This document shows, piece after piece, positions 33,289 to 42,828 of a stretch of DNA of 64,000 nt (its first letter is position 1; every line of letters begins with the position of its first letter). Source of the DNA: Pseudomonas spelaei (GTDB lineage: Bacteria > Pseudomonadota > Gammaproteobacteria > Pseudomonadales > Pseudomonadaceae); assembly GCF_009724245.1 (NCBI RefSeq), contig NZ_WNNK01000004.1, forward strand, positions 124,001 through 188,000, read 5' to 3'. Under the pieces are notes generated by a model. That model searched no databases, had not been told where the DNA came from, and worked only from the letters and a program-made list of their open reading frames with translations. The translations under genes were made by a program, and so were the position numbers.

Positions 33289-34842
33289 ATGCCCCCGTTA
33301 GAGCCACCGCTGTCGTTCAACCCTGCCGGTATTGAACTGGACCGACGCCAGGGGCTCACCCGCCAGCTCTACCAGGCGCTGCGTCAGCGAGTGTTGGATG
33401 GGCGGCTGGTCAGCGGAACGCGGTTACCGGCCAGCCGGGATCTGGCGACGGCCTTGTCGATTTCCCGCAACAGCGTGGTACGGGCCTACGATCAGCTATA
33501 CGCCGAAGGCTTTATAGAAGGGCGGGTCGGCGATGGGACCTATGTGGCGCAGTTGCCTTCAAACGAAAGTCCGGCAAAAAAACTATCCACAAAACTATCC
33601 ACAGGGTTTTCAACAGGCTTATCCCCAGCCTTATCCACAAAACAGGTCAATTTACCTGGTATTTCATCCAGTAAAGTTATCCACAGTCCGGCATTGGGAC
33701 GTCTGGAAAACAACCATTTGCCGCTGCCGCCCACTGGGCCTCCACGAGCTTTTCGCGTGGGTGTACCGGCGTTCGACCTGTTCCCGTTTGACGTCTGGGC
33801 CAAGCTGAATGCGGCCTTCTGGCGCAAGCCGGACCTGCAGCAACTGTGTTATGGCGACCCGGCGGGAGATGAACGACTGCGTGGGCTGATTGCTGCCTAC
33901 CTGCGCAGTTCTCGAGGTATGCAATGCGCGGCTGAGCAAATAGTGATCACCAGTGGCGCACAACAGGGAATAAGCCTTTGTGCACAGCTGCTGGTGGCGC
34001 CTGGGGACACGGTGGCGATTGAGAATCCCGGCTATCGGGCAGCCGGGCATGCATTCGCAATTGCGGGTGCGAAACTCCACGGCGTGGCGGTGGACGGTGA
34101 AGGCATCGACTGCACCGCGCTGAATGCTCTCAGTGATTGTCGCCTGGCCTACGTCACACCTTCCCATCAATACCCGATGGGGGTGGTCATGAGCTTGGCT
34201 CGTCGCCTGGAGTTGCTGGCCTGGGCCGAACGTAGCGGCGGCTGGATCATTGAGGACGACTACGACGGTGAGTATCGCTACAGCGGCGCGCCCCTGGCCC
34301 CGTTGGCGGCGCTCGATCGCAGTGGGCGGGTGCTGTATGTCGGCACCTTCGGCAAAGTCGCGTTTCCCGCATTGCGCCTGGGCTATCTGGTATTGCCGGA
34401 GGGCTTGGTGGACGCGTTCTCCCGGCGCCGTGCCGTGGATGTGCGGCATTCGGAAGTCAGCACCCAGGCGGTGATGGCCGAGTTCATGGCGACGGGCCAT
34501 TTCCAGCGGCACATCCGCCGCATGCGCCGCGCGGCCTTGAGTCGGCGTAATGTCATGCTGGCCGGCTGGCCTACCGACGTGCCAGGCGTGGGTAGCCTGC
34601 CCGGCGTCGCGGCAGGACTGCACCTCACCGTGCGGGTGGATAGCCTGGCCCGTGAAGGTGAATTACTGGCCCAGGCCCGCGCGGCGGATGTCGAGGTCAA
34701 TGGCTTGAGCAGCTATTGGTTGCCTGACTCCAGCACCCCACCCGACCAGCGCGCCGGCCTGGTACTGGGTTTTGCTGCCGTGCCTGAGGCGGCCATCGCC
34801 GATGCGCTGGTGCGGTTGCGCAAGGCGTGGCAGAGCCGCTAG
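33289..34842 (+). CDS. MocR-family (GntR HTH-aminotransferase) PLP-dependent regulator
   Basis: A 517-aa PdxR/GabR-like regulator. The N-terminal GntR winged HTH spans about residues 22-88 (L-P-A-S-R-D-L-A-T-A-L-S-I-S-R-N-S-V-V). A Ser/Thr/Lys-rich linker follows (about 95-135). An aminotransferase-I fold fills the rest, with I-T-S-G-A-Q-Q-G near 222, the N-P-G-Y motif near 246, E-D-D-Y-D-G-E-Y-R-Y near 324 and the PLP lysine in Y-V-G-T-F-G-K-V near 348. It probably controls the divergent PaiB-GNAT-GNAT operon. The linker-coding DNA contains five DnaA-box-like sequences. Confidence 0.92.
   Translation: MPPLEPPLSFNPAGIELDRRQGLTRQLYQALRQRVLDGRLVSGTRLPASRDLATALSISRNSVVRAYDQLYAEGFIEGRVGDGTYVAQLPSNESPAKKLSTKLSTGFSTGLSPALSTKQVNLPGISSSKVIHSPALGRLENNHLPLPPTGPPRAFRVGVPAFDLFPFDVWAKLNAAFWRKPDLQQLCYGDPAGDERLRGLIAAYLRSSRGMQCAAEQIVITSGAQQGISLCAQLLVAPGDTVAIENPGYRAAGHAFAIAGAKLHGVAVDGEGIDCTALNALSDCRLAYVTPSHQYPMGVVMSLARRLELLAWAERSGGWIIEDDYDGEYRYSGAPLAPLAALDRSGRVLYVGTFGKVAFPALRLGYLVLPEGLVDAFSRRRAVDVRHSEVSTQAVMAEFMATGHFQRHIRRMRRAALSRRNVMLAGWPTDVPGVGSLPGVAAGLHLTVRVDSLAREGELLAQARAADVEVNGLSSYWLPDSSTPPDQRAGLVLGFAAVPEAAIADALVRLRKAWQSR
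33583..33685 (+). other. Cluster of DnaA-box sequences inside the MocR linker
   Basis: Five 9-mers related to the DnaA box TTATCCACA lie on the plus strand within 103 bp: CTATCCACA at 33583-33591 and 33595-33603, TTATCCCCA at 33619-33627, and perfect TTATCCACA at 33631-33639 and 33677-33685. They overlap the coding sequence for the repetitive L-S-T linker. Whether they bind DnaA or are a by-product of the repeated tripeptide cannot be decided from sequence. Confidence 0.7.
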
Positions 34843-34854
34843 CGCACCGTCTGG

Positions 34855-37800
34855 TCAAGGTTGAGGGCGTTCGAGCTTCAGGAATACCGACTGCATCAGT
34901 GGATCACTGAGTTTGCGCACTTGGTTATCCTGGGGGGTACGGTTGTTCAACTCGTCCTGGAGTGCGGGGGTGAACTGGAGCAGATGTTGATCGGCAATTT
35001 TGAGATGAGCCGCCGTGAATTTGTAGGCTGGGGTCTTGAGGCTCGGGTAGTGGAAGTGGGCCAGCCACAGGGGTTGATCCTTGTTGGCCGTGTCGAGAAT
35101 CACGTACTCCTGGAAGTAATCCTGCTGTTGGGTCTTGATTCTGCCGGCATCGTTGCGGGTGATCCGGACCAGATCATTGTCGAGCAACCACTGAAAATAG
35201 GCCTGGCGGGGTTTACGGGTCTTGAGGATTTTCGCCCGGGTATTGATGCCTTCACGGCGTAGCCGGGCGGCGCCCTCACGCAGCTCCATGGGCAGGCTGG
35301 CCACCGGGGCGAGTTTTCCGGCGTTGGATGCATCCGCATTGAGCGTTTCGACCGCTGTGGCAGCCTGTTCCAGCTTGAGAGCTTGTTGGTCGAAAATATC
35401 CTGCATGTCCGCAGGTACTCGCTTGGGTTTGAGGGCGTCCTTTTGCGTACGTTTGATAAAGGCATTGGTGTCTATGTTCAGGTCCATCGCGGTACTGATG
35501 GTTTGGGCATAGTCGCCGTGGCTGATGGAAGGGTGAATGACCCAGGGCTGGATAAGTTCCAGAGGTTCTTGTTTGGGCGTATGGGGGGCTTTTTTAGGTT
35601 GATCTCGGCGACGGGCCTTGGTGATGCGGAGTTTCGGAAACGACCTGGAAAAGCCTGTATTGGCTACTCTCTGGGCAGGCAGGGCGGCAGCGGTCTCTTG
35701 TAAAAGCAGGCCATCGAGCTTGCTTTGGGTCAAGCGCTGAAACTCGTGGACGAGTGTTTTCAGTCGCATCAATGGTACTGGCTCAACCAGCTCTGGATAG
35801 TCTCTGGGCAACTCATCGATACGCTGGCTGACGCTGGTGTAGTCGTCAACGATTTCAAGCAGATACTCGATCGCATCCTCTCCCTCGGGAATAACATCTA
35901 CGCCCCGTATCATCTGTGCCATGAACTTGCTGGCCAATCCCGCGCGGTGCACCACATAAGCGACCATCGCGCGCGCCTCTTCCATGTTCAGAGCGGCCTG
36001 CTCACGCAGGCATGGCTCGTAGGCCATGGCGATTTCGTTGGTTTTCAAGTCCCATTGAGTAAACCGGGGGGCCGATGCTTGTAACCGCGCCGCCTCGATG
36101 ACGCCTGCTGAGCCAAGGCTGGCCAACTCGTCCTTGGCCTGGTTCAAGAGCGCCAGCCTGGTTTGTATTTCATGACTCATCTGGACGCTATGGTTTATAT
36201 CGTCCAGAAGTAGCTGTCGAGAAGGGCCCGGATCGGATTTCAAGGCGCTCTCGACACGTGTCATGACCTCTGAATAGTCAGTTTGCTTGAGCGATATCCA
36301 TTGGCTGAGATACCTGTGATATTCAGCACTGAGTCTGAGCAGTTCCTGCGCGTAGCCGGCAGTGCCCCCCATTTCTCGCCACTCTTTGAACTCGGCCAGC
36401 GTTTCTTGATAAAACGTACTGAGCGCTTCGGTCTTGGTCAGGCTACCTTGGAGTTTTAACTGATACTGCGGTGTGTTTGCTGCCTGAAGAAGGTCTTGAT
36501 ACGACTGACGCATCTCACTCTTCAAAGGCGTTTCTCGTGCCTTGAGCTTTGCCAATTGTTGTTCCAATACTTGCTGGCGTTGCGCCTTGGCCAAGCGACT
36601 GGCTTTCAGTTGGCTTTTCAGGCTTACACCGCTACCGAGCAAGCGCAAGCTGGTATCGACGCGCCAAGAGCCTGTTGGCCCATGACTCAGGCGAGGACCT
36701 TCCCTGGAGGGATGTTGGGGGTCGAGTACCAGAATGTTTTCATCTTCATCAGCCACCACCTCAAACCAGCGTTTGTCTACCTGCGCGTAATGAGTGTTCT
36801 GTAACTCGTGCAGTGGCGCCGTGGGTGAGGCGGGTGGGGCTGTGAGTGTTATCGCGTTGTCCGGCAGGTTTGGCGCCTCTACTTTGAGACTGTCCAGATA
36901 GGTATTCAATTGCTCAGGTGTTCGACGCGGCACCGAACCACCGGTCGCGAGGGTTGCGTATTGACTGTGGGGCAATGAGCCGTGGGCGACCGCCATGGGG
37001 CGGTTTTGCATCGCAGTCGACGTTTCACCGTCTGTGAACACGGGCCTGAAATGAGTGGGCCGTTTGGGGCCTGCCTGGCGATGATGATGAGCTTGATGGG
37101 CAACCATGATTGCCAGCGCCATCAATACATCGCCCAAGCTCGTCCATTGGATCAGGTCGTTGCCTTGATTGTGGGCATCCACCGTTTGTTGGATGTCGCT
37201 GATGATTTGCCAGGCCCATACCGCTACACCTGCGGACCCGTTCAGAAAGTTCGAGGCCACGTTGAAAATGGCCCAGCCACTGTCTGCGAGCAAGGCCCAC
37301 CGTCTCTCGGCGTTGGACAGCGCTTGGCGGTCTGCCAGTTCGATCATGGCCTTGGTGTTGGCGTCAAAGAGGGCACCAAAAATATCGCCCGTCAGTTCAG
37401 TGCTGGAGAACACGACGGGTCCCGTCCATTCGTGCAGGCTCAAGGGCTCAGACAACGATTGCACCGTTAGCCAGGGTGAAGGCAGACCGATCGGGAAGAT
37501 GTATTGGGAATAGTTGAAACTCAGCGCCCGGCCAGGCAGCCACGCCAGTATCGAATCGCGAAGTTCGCCCGGTTGGTGCATGGCATAGAGCATGTTCTGG
37601 AATGACTGGAACTGCAGCAGCGGGTTATCCAGCAAGGGGCGATAGAGCAGGCACGGCCCGTCCTCCGGGTTGTAGGGGCCAATGATAAACATATTGAGAA
37701 TGTTATCGCTGGTGCTGCTGAGCCGACCCTGGGGGCGCATCGACAGCGGCCTGATAACGACAGGTTGTCGGTTGCCGGGTGTTGGCTGAATCAGTTCGGT

Positions 37801-39420
37801 GATGTAGCGATAACCTTGCGCGTTCACATTGCCCTGTTGTTTGACTTTGCATTCCAGTGCCAACAGCGCCAGCATCGAACGCAATTGGCGGCTATGGAAT
37901 TGCTTTTGTCGGGTAGCTTCGGCTAGGTCATCGACCAGCTTGCTTTTGATCAATTCGGGGTAAATCTTGCCGATGTTGACGTGTTCTGCAATGCCAGTCA
38001 GATAATCAACGGTGAGCCAGTCGGGAACGGTTTGCCCATGTTTGAAGCTCACACTGGCCAGGTAGGGTGGCGAGTTGGTGAGGCCATATTCGCCAAGGGT
38101 CTGGATATGCCGTTCGAAAGGATTGGGCAGGGTAAATACACCCGCCGTGAAGCTTTCCGTCAGGGTGATTTGCAGTTCATCGAGCGGCAGCTTGCCGGCG
38201 CCCTCCTTGGCCTTGTCGGCAATGATGGCCTCACGCATCTTCTTCTGGGCGAAGGCTTTGATCGGGGGAATGCTGAACAGGTTATCCGGTGTCTGATTAC
38301 GCAGCGTGCTGAGTTCAATCAGGTATTGGCTGTAGTCGCTCAATTCATGTGTCGAGGCCTGGAGCAGCCAGTCAGGTATCGCGTCTTCAAGTTGCGTCAG
38401 TCGGGTTGTTTCCCGATCACTGAATTCATCGGTTGAAGGGGGGGTAACGGCGTTTTCCCGGGGGGAGGGCGTCGGCGGGTCGACGATATTGAGTGATTCG
38501 ATTTTCTTGAGCTGAGTGCTGATCAAGGCCCAGGCCATATGGTCGAAGAAATTGCCTTCTGGCTCGACCAGCCGCCACGACAGCGGTTCTGAAGCGTTCA
38601 GTGGCTCAAGTAATGGGCGTATCGCGTCACCCAGTGCTTTGAGCGAGCTGAATGCGTCATACCCGAATTCGACGGTGTACATCAGCAGGATGTCGCGTTG
38701 TTTGTAGCGGCCCTGCAGAACCGCGATACCTGCCAGTGACAGGTGTTTAAGTACCGTTTCGTTTGGGGTATCGATGTCGACCAGGCAGGCTTGGATGTCT
38801 GCCATCTCTGGTCGCCGGGCTATACGCTCCTGCTTGTCGGGGAATGTTGATACCGCTTGGGCAATGGCGCAATGATCGGCATCCCACGCCTCGACTTCCT
38901 GCACATTCAGTGCTCTGCGAAGGCCGTCGGAAAGCTCTTGCCAGCGCGGCAGTTTGGCACCGGTGGCGTTCCAGAAGGCCAGTTGCTGCTCCTTGAACGC
39001 GAAGAAAAATACGGGTGCTAAATCATTGAGCAGTTGCGCGATCTTTTCGATGCTGACTTCCAGGTGTACAGGGTTGTCGGACAAAGGTTGTCGTGCAAGA
39101 AAGTGTTCCCCTTCCAGGAAGTTGGCGACAGTTTCGTCCAGGATCTGGCCGACCAGGGTCCGGCTCAAGGAGACGTACTGGATGTGGCTGCAGATCAACT
39201 CGTTATCAATGAAGTCCCACGCCGGGGTAGCAATCATGGTGTTGTCGGGGTCGATGTCCAGATCGGGGTAGAGGGTCTTCAATTCTGCGCGCAGCAGGTT
39301 CGAGGCGACTTCGTGGAGGGTTGGCCCTGCGTAGCTCAGGCGAGTGAGGAGGGCTTTTTCCAGCAGAGGGCGTGTGAGTGGAGTGGCGTCCGGTGTTGAC
39401 GGGGTTGCGCTCATAGTCAT
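34855..39420 (-). CDS. Large dermonecrotic-toxin-like protein (DUF6543 type)
   Basis: A 1521-aa protein resembling the large Pseudomonas proteins annotated as dermonecrotic toxin domain / DUF6543. It has no signal peptide. The N-terminal half is mixed globular. A hydrophobic pair of segments near residues 740-800 (W-A-I-F-N-V-A-S-N-F-L..., L-M-A-L-A-I-M-V-A-H-Q-A-H-H-H) could insert into membranes. A long coiled-coil-prone stretch follows (about 960-1130) and a basic linker (K-A-R-R-R-D-Q-P-K-K near 1310). The family is thought to include secreted toxins, but no secretion or immunity gene is adjacent. GC looks lower than in flanking genes. The start could be M1 or M3. Confidence 0.75.
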   Translation of the reverse strand: MTMSATPSTPDATPLTRPLLEKALLTRLSYAGPTLHEVASNLLRAELKTLYPDLDIDPDNTMIATPAWDFIDNELICSHIQYVSLSRTLVGQILDETVANFLEGEHFLARQPLSDNPVHLEVSIEKIAQLLNDLAPVFFFAFKEQQLAFWNATGAKLPRWQELSDGLRRALNVQEVEAWDADHCAIAQAVSTFPDKQERIARRPEMADIQACLVDIDTPNETVLKHLSLAGIAVLQGRYKQRDILLMYTVEFGYDAFSSLKALGDAIRPLLEPLNASEPLSWRLVEPEGNFFDHMAWALISTQLKKIESLNIVDPPTPSPRENAVTPPSTDEFSDRETTRLTQLEDAIPDWLLQASTHELSDYSQYLIELSTLRNQTPDNLFSIPPIKAFAQKKMREAIIADKAKEGAGKLPLDELQITLTESFTAGVFTLPNPFERHIQTLGEYGLTNSPPYLASVSFKHGQTVPDWLTVDYLTGIAEHVNIGKIYPELIKSKLVDDLAEATRQKQFHSRQLRSMLALLALECKVKQQGNVNAQGYRYITELIQPTPGNRQPVVIRPLSMRPQGRLSSTSDNILNMFIIGPYNPEDGPCLLYRPLLDNPLLQFQSFQNMLYAMHQPGELRDSILAWLPGRALSFNYSQYIFPIGLPSPWLTVQSLSEPLSLHEWTGPVVFSSTELTGDIFGALFDANTKAMIELADRQALSNAERRWALLADSGWAIFNVASNFLNGSAGVAVWAWQIISDIQQTVDAHNQGNDLIQWTSLGDVLMALAIMVAHQAHHHRQAGPKRPTHFRPVFTDGETSTAMQNRPMAVAHGSLPHSQYATLATGGSVPRRTPEQLNTYLDSLKVEAPNLPDNAITLTAPPASPTAPLHELQNTHYAQVDKRWFEVVADEDENILVLDPQHPSREGPRLSHGPTGSWRVDTSLRLLGSGVSLKSQLKASRLAKAQRQQVLEQQLAKLKARETPLKSEMRQSYQDLLQAANTPQYQLKLQGSLTKTEALSTFYQETLAEFKEWREMGGTAGYAQELLRLSAEYHRYLSQWISLKQTDYSEVMTRVESALKSDPGPSRQLLLDDINHSVQMSHEIQTRLALLNQAKDELASLGSAGVIEAARLQASAPRFTQWDLKTNEIAMAYEPCLREQAALNMEEARAMVAYVVHRAGLASKFMAQMIRGVDVIPEGEDAIEYLLEIVDDYTSVSQRIDELPRDYPELVEPVPLMRLKTLVHEFQRLTQSKLDGLLLQETAAALPAQRVANTGFSRSFPKLRITKARRRDQPKKAPHTPKQEPLELIQPWVIHPSISHGDYAQTISTAMDLNIDTNAFIKRTQKDALKPKRVPADMQDIFDQQALKLEQAATAVETLNADASNAGKLAPVASLPMELREGAARLRREGINTRAKILKTRKPRQAYFQWLLDNDLVRITRNDAGRIKTQQQDYFQEYVILDTANKDQPLWLAHFHYPSLKTPAYKFTAAHLKIADQHLLQFTPALQDELNNRTPQDNQVRKLSDPLMQSVFLKLERPQP

Positions 39421-39546
39421 TTCCTTGCAGTGATCGATACCGGTGAGCGGTACCGTTGCGAGGCAAAAAGCTAACGATGCGTGCGGTGTGGCAGGTGGTA
39501 GTTAGATAGGCCGGGGCAGGCATGTCTGTCCCGGCTGATAGAGGGC

Positions 39547-40638
39547 TCAGGTCCCGGACTTGATCTTGGTCCAGGCGCGGGTCCTGGCACGTTCGGCCTC
39601 ACGACCCAAGGGTTTCAGGGTGTAGAGCGTGGCCATCGCCGCCTCGGTCGGGTACAGGTTGGGGTTGTTGCGAATCGTCGGGTCAACCAGCCCGGTAGCG
39701 TCCTTGTTCGGGTTGGGATAGCCGACGAAATCGCTGATGGGTGCAATGACTGGCGGTTGCAGCAAATAGTTGATGAAGGTGTAGGCGTCCTGCGGGTTTT
39801 TCGCGCCCTTGGGAATGGCGAGCATGTCGAACCAGATCGGCGCACCCTCTTTGGGCAGGCGCATGTCGACGATCACGCCGTTCTTGGCTTCCTTGGCGCG
39901 GTTGGCGGCCTGGGAGAAGCTGCCGGAGTAACCGACGGCCACGCAGATGTCACCGTTGGCGATATCGGCCATGTATTTGGAGGAGTGGAAGTAGGTGATG
40001 TAGGGGCGGATCTTCATCAGCAACGCTTCGGCTTTTTCATAGTCCTTGGGGTTGCTGCTGTTGGGGTCCAGGCCCAGGTGCTGCAAGGCCAGCGGCAGGA
40101 TTTCCGACGGCGAATCCAGCAGGGCCACGCCACACTGTTTGAGCTTGCTGATGTTCTCTTCCTTGAAGATCAGGTCCCAGCTGTCCACCGGTGCATTGTC
40201 GCCCAGGGCTGCCTTGACTTTGTCTGGGTTGAAGCCGATGAGGATCGTGCCGTACATGTAAGGCACGGCGAATTTATTGCCCGGGTCGTTGGCTTCGATC
40301 AGCTTCATCAGCTTGGGGTCCAGGTGGTTCCAATTCGGCAACTGGCTGCGGTCCAGGGGCTGGAACACACCCGCCTCGATCTGCTTGGCCAGGAACACAT
40401 TGGACGGCACCACCACGTCATACCCGGAGTTGCCGGTGAGCAGCTTGGCTTCCAGGGCTTCGTTGGTGTCGAAGATGTCGTAGACCAGTTTGATCGCGGG
40501 GTTCTGGGCCTTGAAATCTTCCAGGGCCTTGGGGGTGATGTAGTCGAACCAGTTGTAGACCCGCAGGGTTTTTTCTTCCGCGTGGGTGACGCCGCCAATG
40601 AGCGCGGTACACAGGACCAGAGACTTGAGCATGTTCAT
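39547..40638 (-). CDS. Polyamine ABC transporter substrate-binding protein (PotF/SpuD-like)
   Basis: Periplasmic binding protein of 363 aa with a signal peptide ([16 protein letters not shown], cleavage near H-A-E). Polyamine family features are [10 protein letters not shown] near residue 25, [27 protein letters not shown] near 125 and V-G-Y-S-G-S-F near 237. It is encoded with acetylpolyamine amidohydrolase (ATGA overlap), as for P. aeruginosa aphA-PA1410, so acetylated polyamines are the likely ligand class. No permease or ATPase is in this window. Confidence 0.9.
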   Translation of the reverse strand: MNMLKSLVLCTALIGGVTHAEEKTLRVYNWFDYITPKALEDFKAQNPAIKLVYDIFDTNEALEAKLLTGNSGYDVVVPSNVFLAKQIEAGVFQPLDRSQLPNWNHLDPKLMKLIEANDPGNKFAVPYMYGTILIGFNPDKVKAALGDNAPVDSWDLIFKEENISKLKQCGVALLDSPSEILPLALQHLGLDPNSSNPKDYEKAEALLMKIRPYITYFHSSKYMADIANGDICVAVGYSGSFSQAANRAKEAKNGVIVDMRLPKEGAPIWFDMLAIPKGAKNPQDAYTFINYLLQPPVIAPISDFVGYPNPNKDATGLVDPTIRNNPNLYPTEAAMATLYTLKPLGREAERARTRAWTKIKSGT

Positions 40639-41675
40639 TGTGGTGACCCCTCGTGTTCAAAGCCTTCGAGTACGTTCACGGCGTTGATGCCGATTTCTTC
40701 CACGGCGTAACCACCCTCCATCACGAACAGCGTCGGCTTGCCCAGGCGCGCGATACGCCGGCCCATGGCCAGGTAATCCGGGCTGTCGAGTTTGAACTGC
40801 GAGATCGGATCGTCCTTGAACGTGTCCACACCCAGGGAGACAACGATGATGTCGGCGCCGTAGCGCTCGATTTCCTTGCAGGCTTCTTCCAACGCAGCAC
40901 TCCAGCTGTCCCAGCCGGAACCTGCTGGCAGTGGATAGTTGAAGTTGAAGCCTTCACCTGCGCCGTCACCGAGCTCATCGGCATAGCCCAGAAAAAACGG
41001 AAACTCCGCTTCCGGGTGCCCGTGGATCGAGGTGAAGAGCACGTCGCTACGCTCATAGAAAATCGACTGGGTGCCGTTGCCGTGGTGGTAATCGACATCG
41101 AGGATCGCGACCTTTGTGTGGCCCTGATCGAGAAACGCCTGGGCGGCGATGGCGGCGTTATTGAGGTAGCAATAACCGCCCATCAAGTCGCCGGCGGCGT
41201 GGTGTCCCGGTGGCCGGCACAAAGCAAAGGCGCTGTGGGCGCCTTGTTGGATGGCTTGTTGGGCGGTCAGCGCTACTTGGGCCGCGCTGTAGGCCGCTTG
41301 CCATGTGCCGGCGGTGATCGGTGCGCCGCCGTCGAAGCTGTAATAGCCCAGTTGACCATGCAGGCTGGTGGGTATTACGCGGCGCAAGGTTCTGGCGGGC
41401 CAGGTGTACGGCAGCAGGTCACCGTCCTGGCCGAACTCGGTCCAGCGTTGCCAGGCGCCTTTGAAGAAATCCAGGTAGTCGCGGCTGTGGATGCGTTGCA
41501 GCGGTGCCAGGCCAAAGTCCTGAGGGTCTTGCACGGGACCCAGCTCGCGATCCTTGACCCGTTGCAGCACATGGTCGGCGCGGGAGGGCATTTCGAAGCA
41601 GGGCATCAACTGCCCGTCCATCAATTCGCAACGGCCGTGGTGCAGATGATGATCGTCCGAGTAGATCGTCAGCAT
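40635..41675 (-). CDS. aphA: Acetylpolyamine amidohydrolase (histone deacetylase family)
   Basis: Zinc amidohydrolase of 346 aa that removes acetyl groups from acetylputrescine or acetylcadaverine for use as carbon and nitrogen. It has the class II HDAC-like core: C-R-P-P-G-H-H-A near residue 155 (catalytic His pair), [18 protein letters not shown] near 193 (metal Asp and His), S-L-G-V-D-T near 280 (metal Asp position) and M-E-G-G-Y near 320 (catalytic Tyr). The start M-L-T-I-Y-S is directly preceded by AACAACAAT, an Hfq/Crc-type motif over the ribosome-binding region. Confidence 0.92.
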   Translation of the reverse strand: MLTIYSDDHHLHHGRCELMDGQLMPCFEMPSRADHVLQRVKDRELGPVQDPQDFGLAPLQRIHSRDYLDFFKGAWQRWTEFGQDGDLLPYTWPARTLRRVIPTSLHGQLGYYSFDGGAPITAGTWQAAYSAAQVALTAQQAIQQGAHSAFALCRPPGHHAAGDLMGGYCYLNNAAIAAQAFLDQGHTKVAILDVDYHHGNGTQSIFYERSDVLFTSIHGHPEAEFPFFLGYADELGDGAGEGFNFNYPLPAGSGWDSWSAALEEACKEIERYGADIIVVSLGVDTFKDDPISQFKLDSPDYLAMGRRIARLGKPTLFVMEGGYAVEEIGINAVNVLEGFEHEGSPQ

Positions 41676-41676
41676 A

Positions 41677-41684
41677 TTGTTGTT
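41677..41684 (-). promoter_or_regulatory. Hfq/Crc-type AAnAAnAA motif at the aphA start
   Basis: On the minus strand the bases right before the aphA ATG read AACAACAAT, a perfect AAnAAnAA motif. In Pseudomonas, Hfq with Crc binds such sites to block translation of catabolic genes during carbon catabolite repression. Confidence 0.65.
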
Positions 41685-41750
41685 CTGCGCAGGTTGATTG
41701 GGATGCCTTGCAGTGTTGCGGTGCGCGGGGCTTTGGAGAACGGCAGGAGC

Positions 41751-41777
41751 GGCCAAAAGGGGATAAATATGGCCAAA
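41751..41777. promoter_or_regulatory. GGCCAAA direct repeat upstream of aphA, AraC-type site candidate
   Basis: GGCCAAA occurs at 41751-41757 and 41771-41777, 20 bp apart in the same orientation, in the 156-nt gap between aphA and the AraC-family gene. Two-turn spaced direct repeats are typical of AraC-family activator sites. The neighbouring regulator is the obvious candidate. Confidence 0.6.
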
Positions 41778-41831
41778 GTATGTGTCCGTTATTCGCTCTT
41801 CAATGAAGCAGCCGTGCCCAGCTGTGGCGCA

Positions 41832-42824
41832 TCACAGCCTGAACTGGCTTGGCGCCACGCCGCTCCAGCGTACGAAGGCATGCCTGAAGCTTGCGGTTTC
41901 ACTGAAGCCCAACTGCTCGGCAATGCGATAGATCGGCAGTTCATCCTCCCCCAGCAACTGCTTGGCCCGCTCGAAGCGTAGTTCGTCCAGCAGTTCCTGG
42001 TAGCTGCAACCCAGGTCATGCAGGTGCCGGCGCAAGGTGCGCGGTGAACAGTTCATCTGTTCGGCCAATCCATCGATGCCTGGTGCGGCGCTCAATTGCG
42101 CCGCCAGCAACAGGCGCACCCGGCCCAGCCAGGCCTGGCGGCCGGTGAATTCGGTGTTCTGTTTGCGGCAGCGTTCGGCCATGGCGCGGTGGGTGATGGC
42201 GTCGGCCAACGGCAAGGGTTGATCGAGCCAATACCGGTCGAAGGCGAAGGCATTGGCGGTGGCTTCAAACTGCAACGGGCAGTCGAAGCGTTCGGCATAA
42301 CGCGCGCGGTAGTCGGGGGCTGAGTGCTCAAAACGGGCACCGAGTAAGGGCAGGGGGTGGCCCAGTAAATCGTCACAGATGACTTTCAGCGAAACCAGGC
42401 AGAACTCGACATTGAACTCGGTCAGCGCCGGGTTTTCCCGGTAATCGCTGGCAGTGAACCAGATTCGCTGGCCGTCTTCCTCCAGGCTCAGCTCAAAAAG
42501 TGTTCCCAGCAGCGCGGGGTAGCGCAGAGCCAGGCGCAAAGCGTCACCGAAGGTGGCACTGGTCAGCAGCGCATAGCCGAGCATGCCGTAGGACGACACA
42601 TGCATGCGTTGGCCCAGTTCCAGGCCGATGTCCCGGCGCAAGGCCACGGCATTGGTGCAGACGCGCATCTCCTGGTTGGTGGTGATGCAGGTGTCGGCAC
42701 GGCTCAGGTCGGCGCCGCAGATGCCGCTACCGGCCAGCAACACCTCGCTGGCGACGCCTTCGGTCTTGAAGGTATCGAGTATCAAGGAGACGGCGTTGAG
42801 GGTGGTGAGGTGCGAGTGAAGCAT
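41832..42824 (-). CDS. AraC-family transcriptional regulator
   Basis: A 330-aa AraC regulator of the long N-terminal Arabinose_bd type (like OruR or VirF-group regulators): residues 15-205 form the effector domain (S-S-Y-G-M-L-G-Y-A-L near 77), and two HTH motifs occupy the C-terminal 100 residues (L-A-E-Q-M-N-C-S-P-R-T-L-R-R-H-L near 253; I-A-E-Q-L-G-F-S-E-T-A-S-F-R-H-A-F near 302). It lies upstream of the acetylpolyamine operon on the same strand and probably activates it. Its Shine-Dalgarno lies within a perfect hairpin. Confidence 0.9.
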   Translation of the reverse strand: MLHSHLTTLNAVSLILDTFKTEGVASEVLLAGSGICGADLSRADTCITTNQEMRVCTNAVALRRDIGLELGQRMHVSSYGMLGYALLTSATFGDALRLALRYPALLGTLFELSLEEDGQRIWFTASDYRENPALTEFNVEFCLVSLKVICDDLLGHPLPLLGARFEHSAPDYRARYAERFDCPLQFEATANAFAFDRYWLDQPLPLADAITHRAMAERCRKQNTEFTGRQAWLGRVRLLLAAQLSAAPGIDGLAEQMNCSPRTLRRHLHDLGCSYQELLDELRFERAKQLLGEDELPIYRIAEQLGFSETASFRHAFVRWSGVAPSQFRL

Positions 42825-42828
42825 GGGG

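Noticed and set aside
33583..33685. A second replication origin
   Set aside because: DnaA boxes are present but there is no AT-rich unwinding region and the stretch is inside a coding gene; a binding cluster is the most that can be said.
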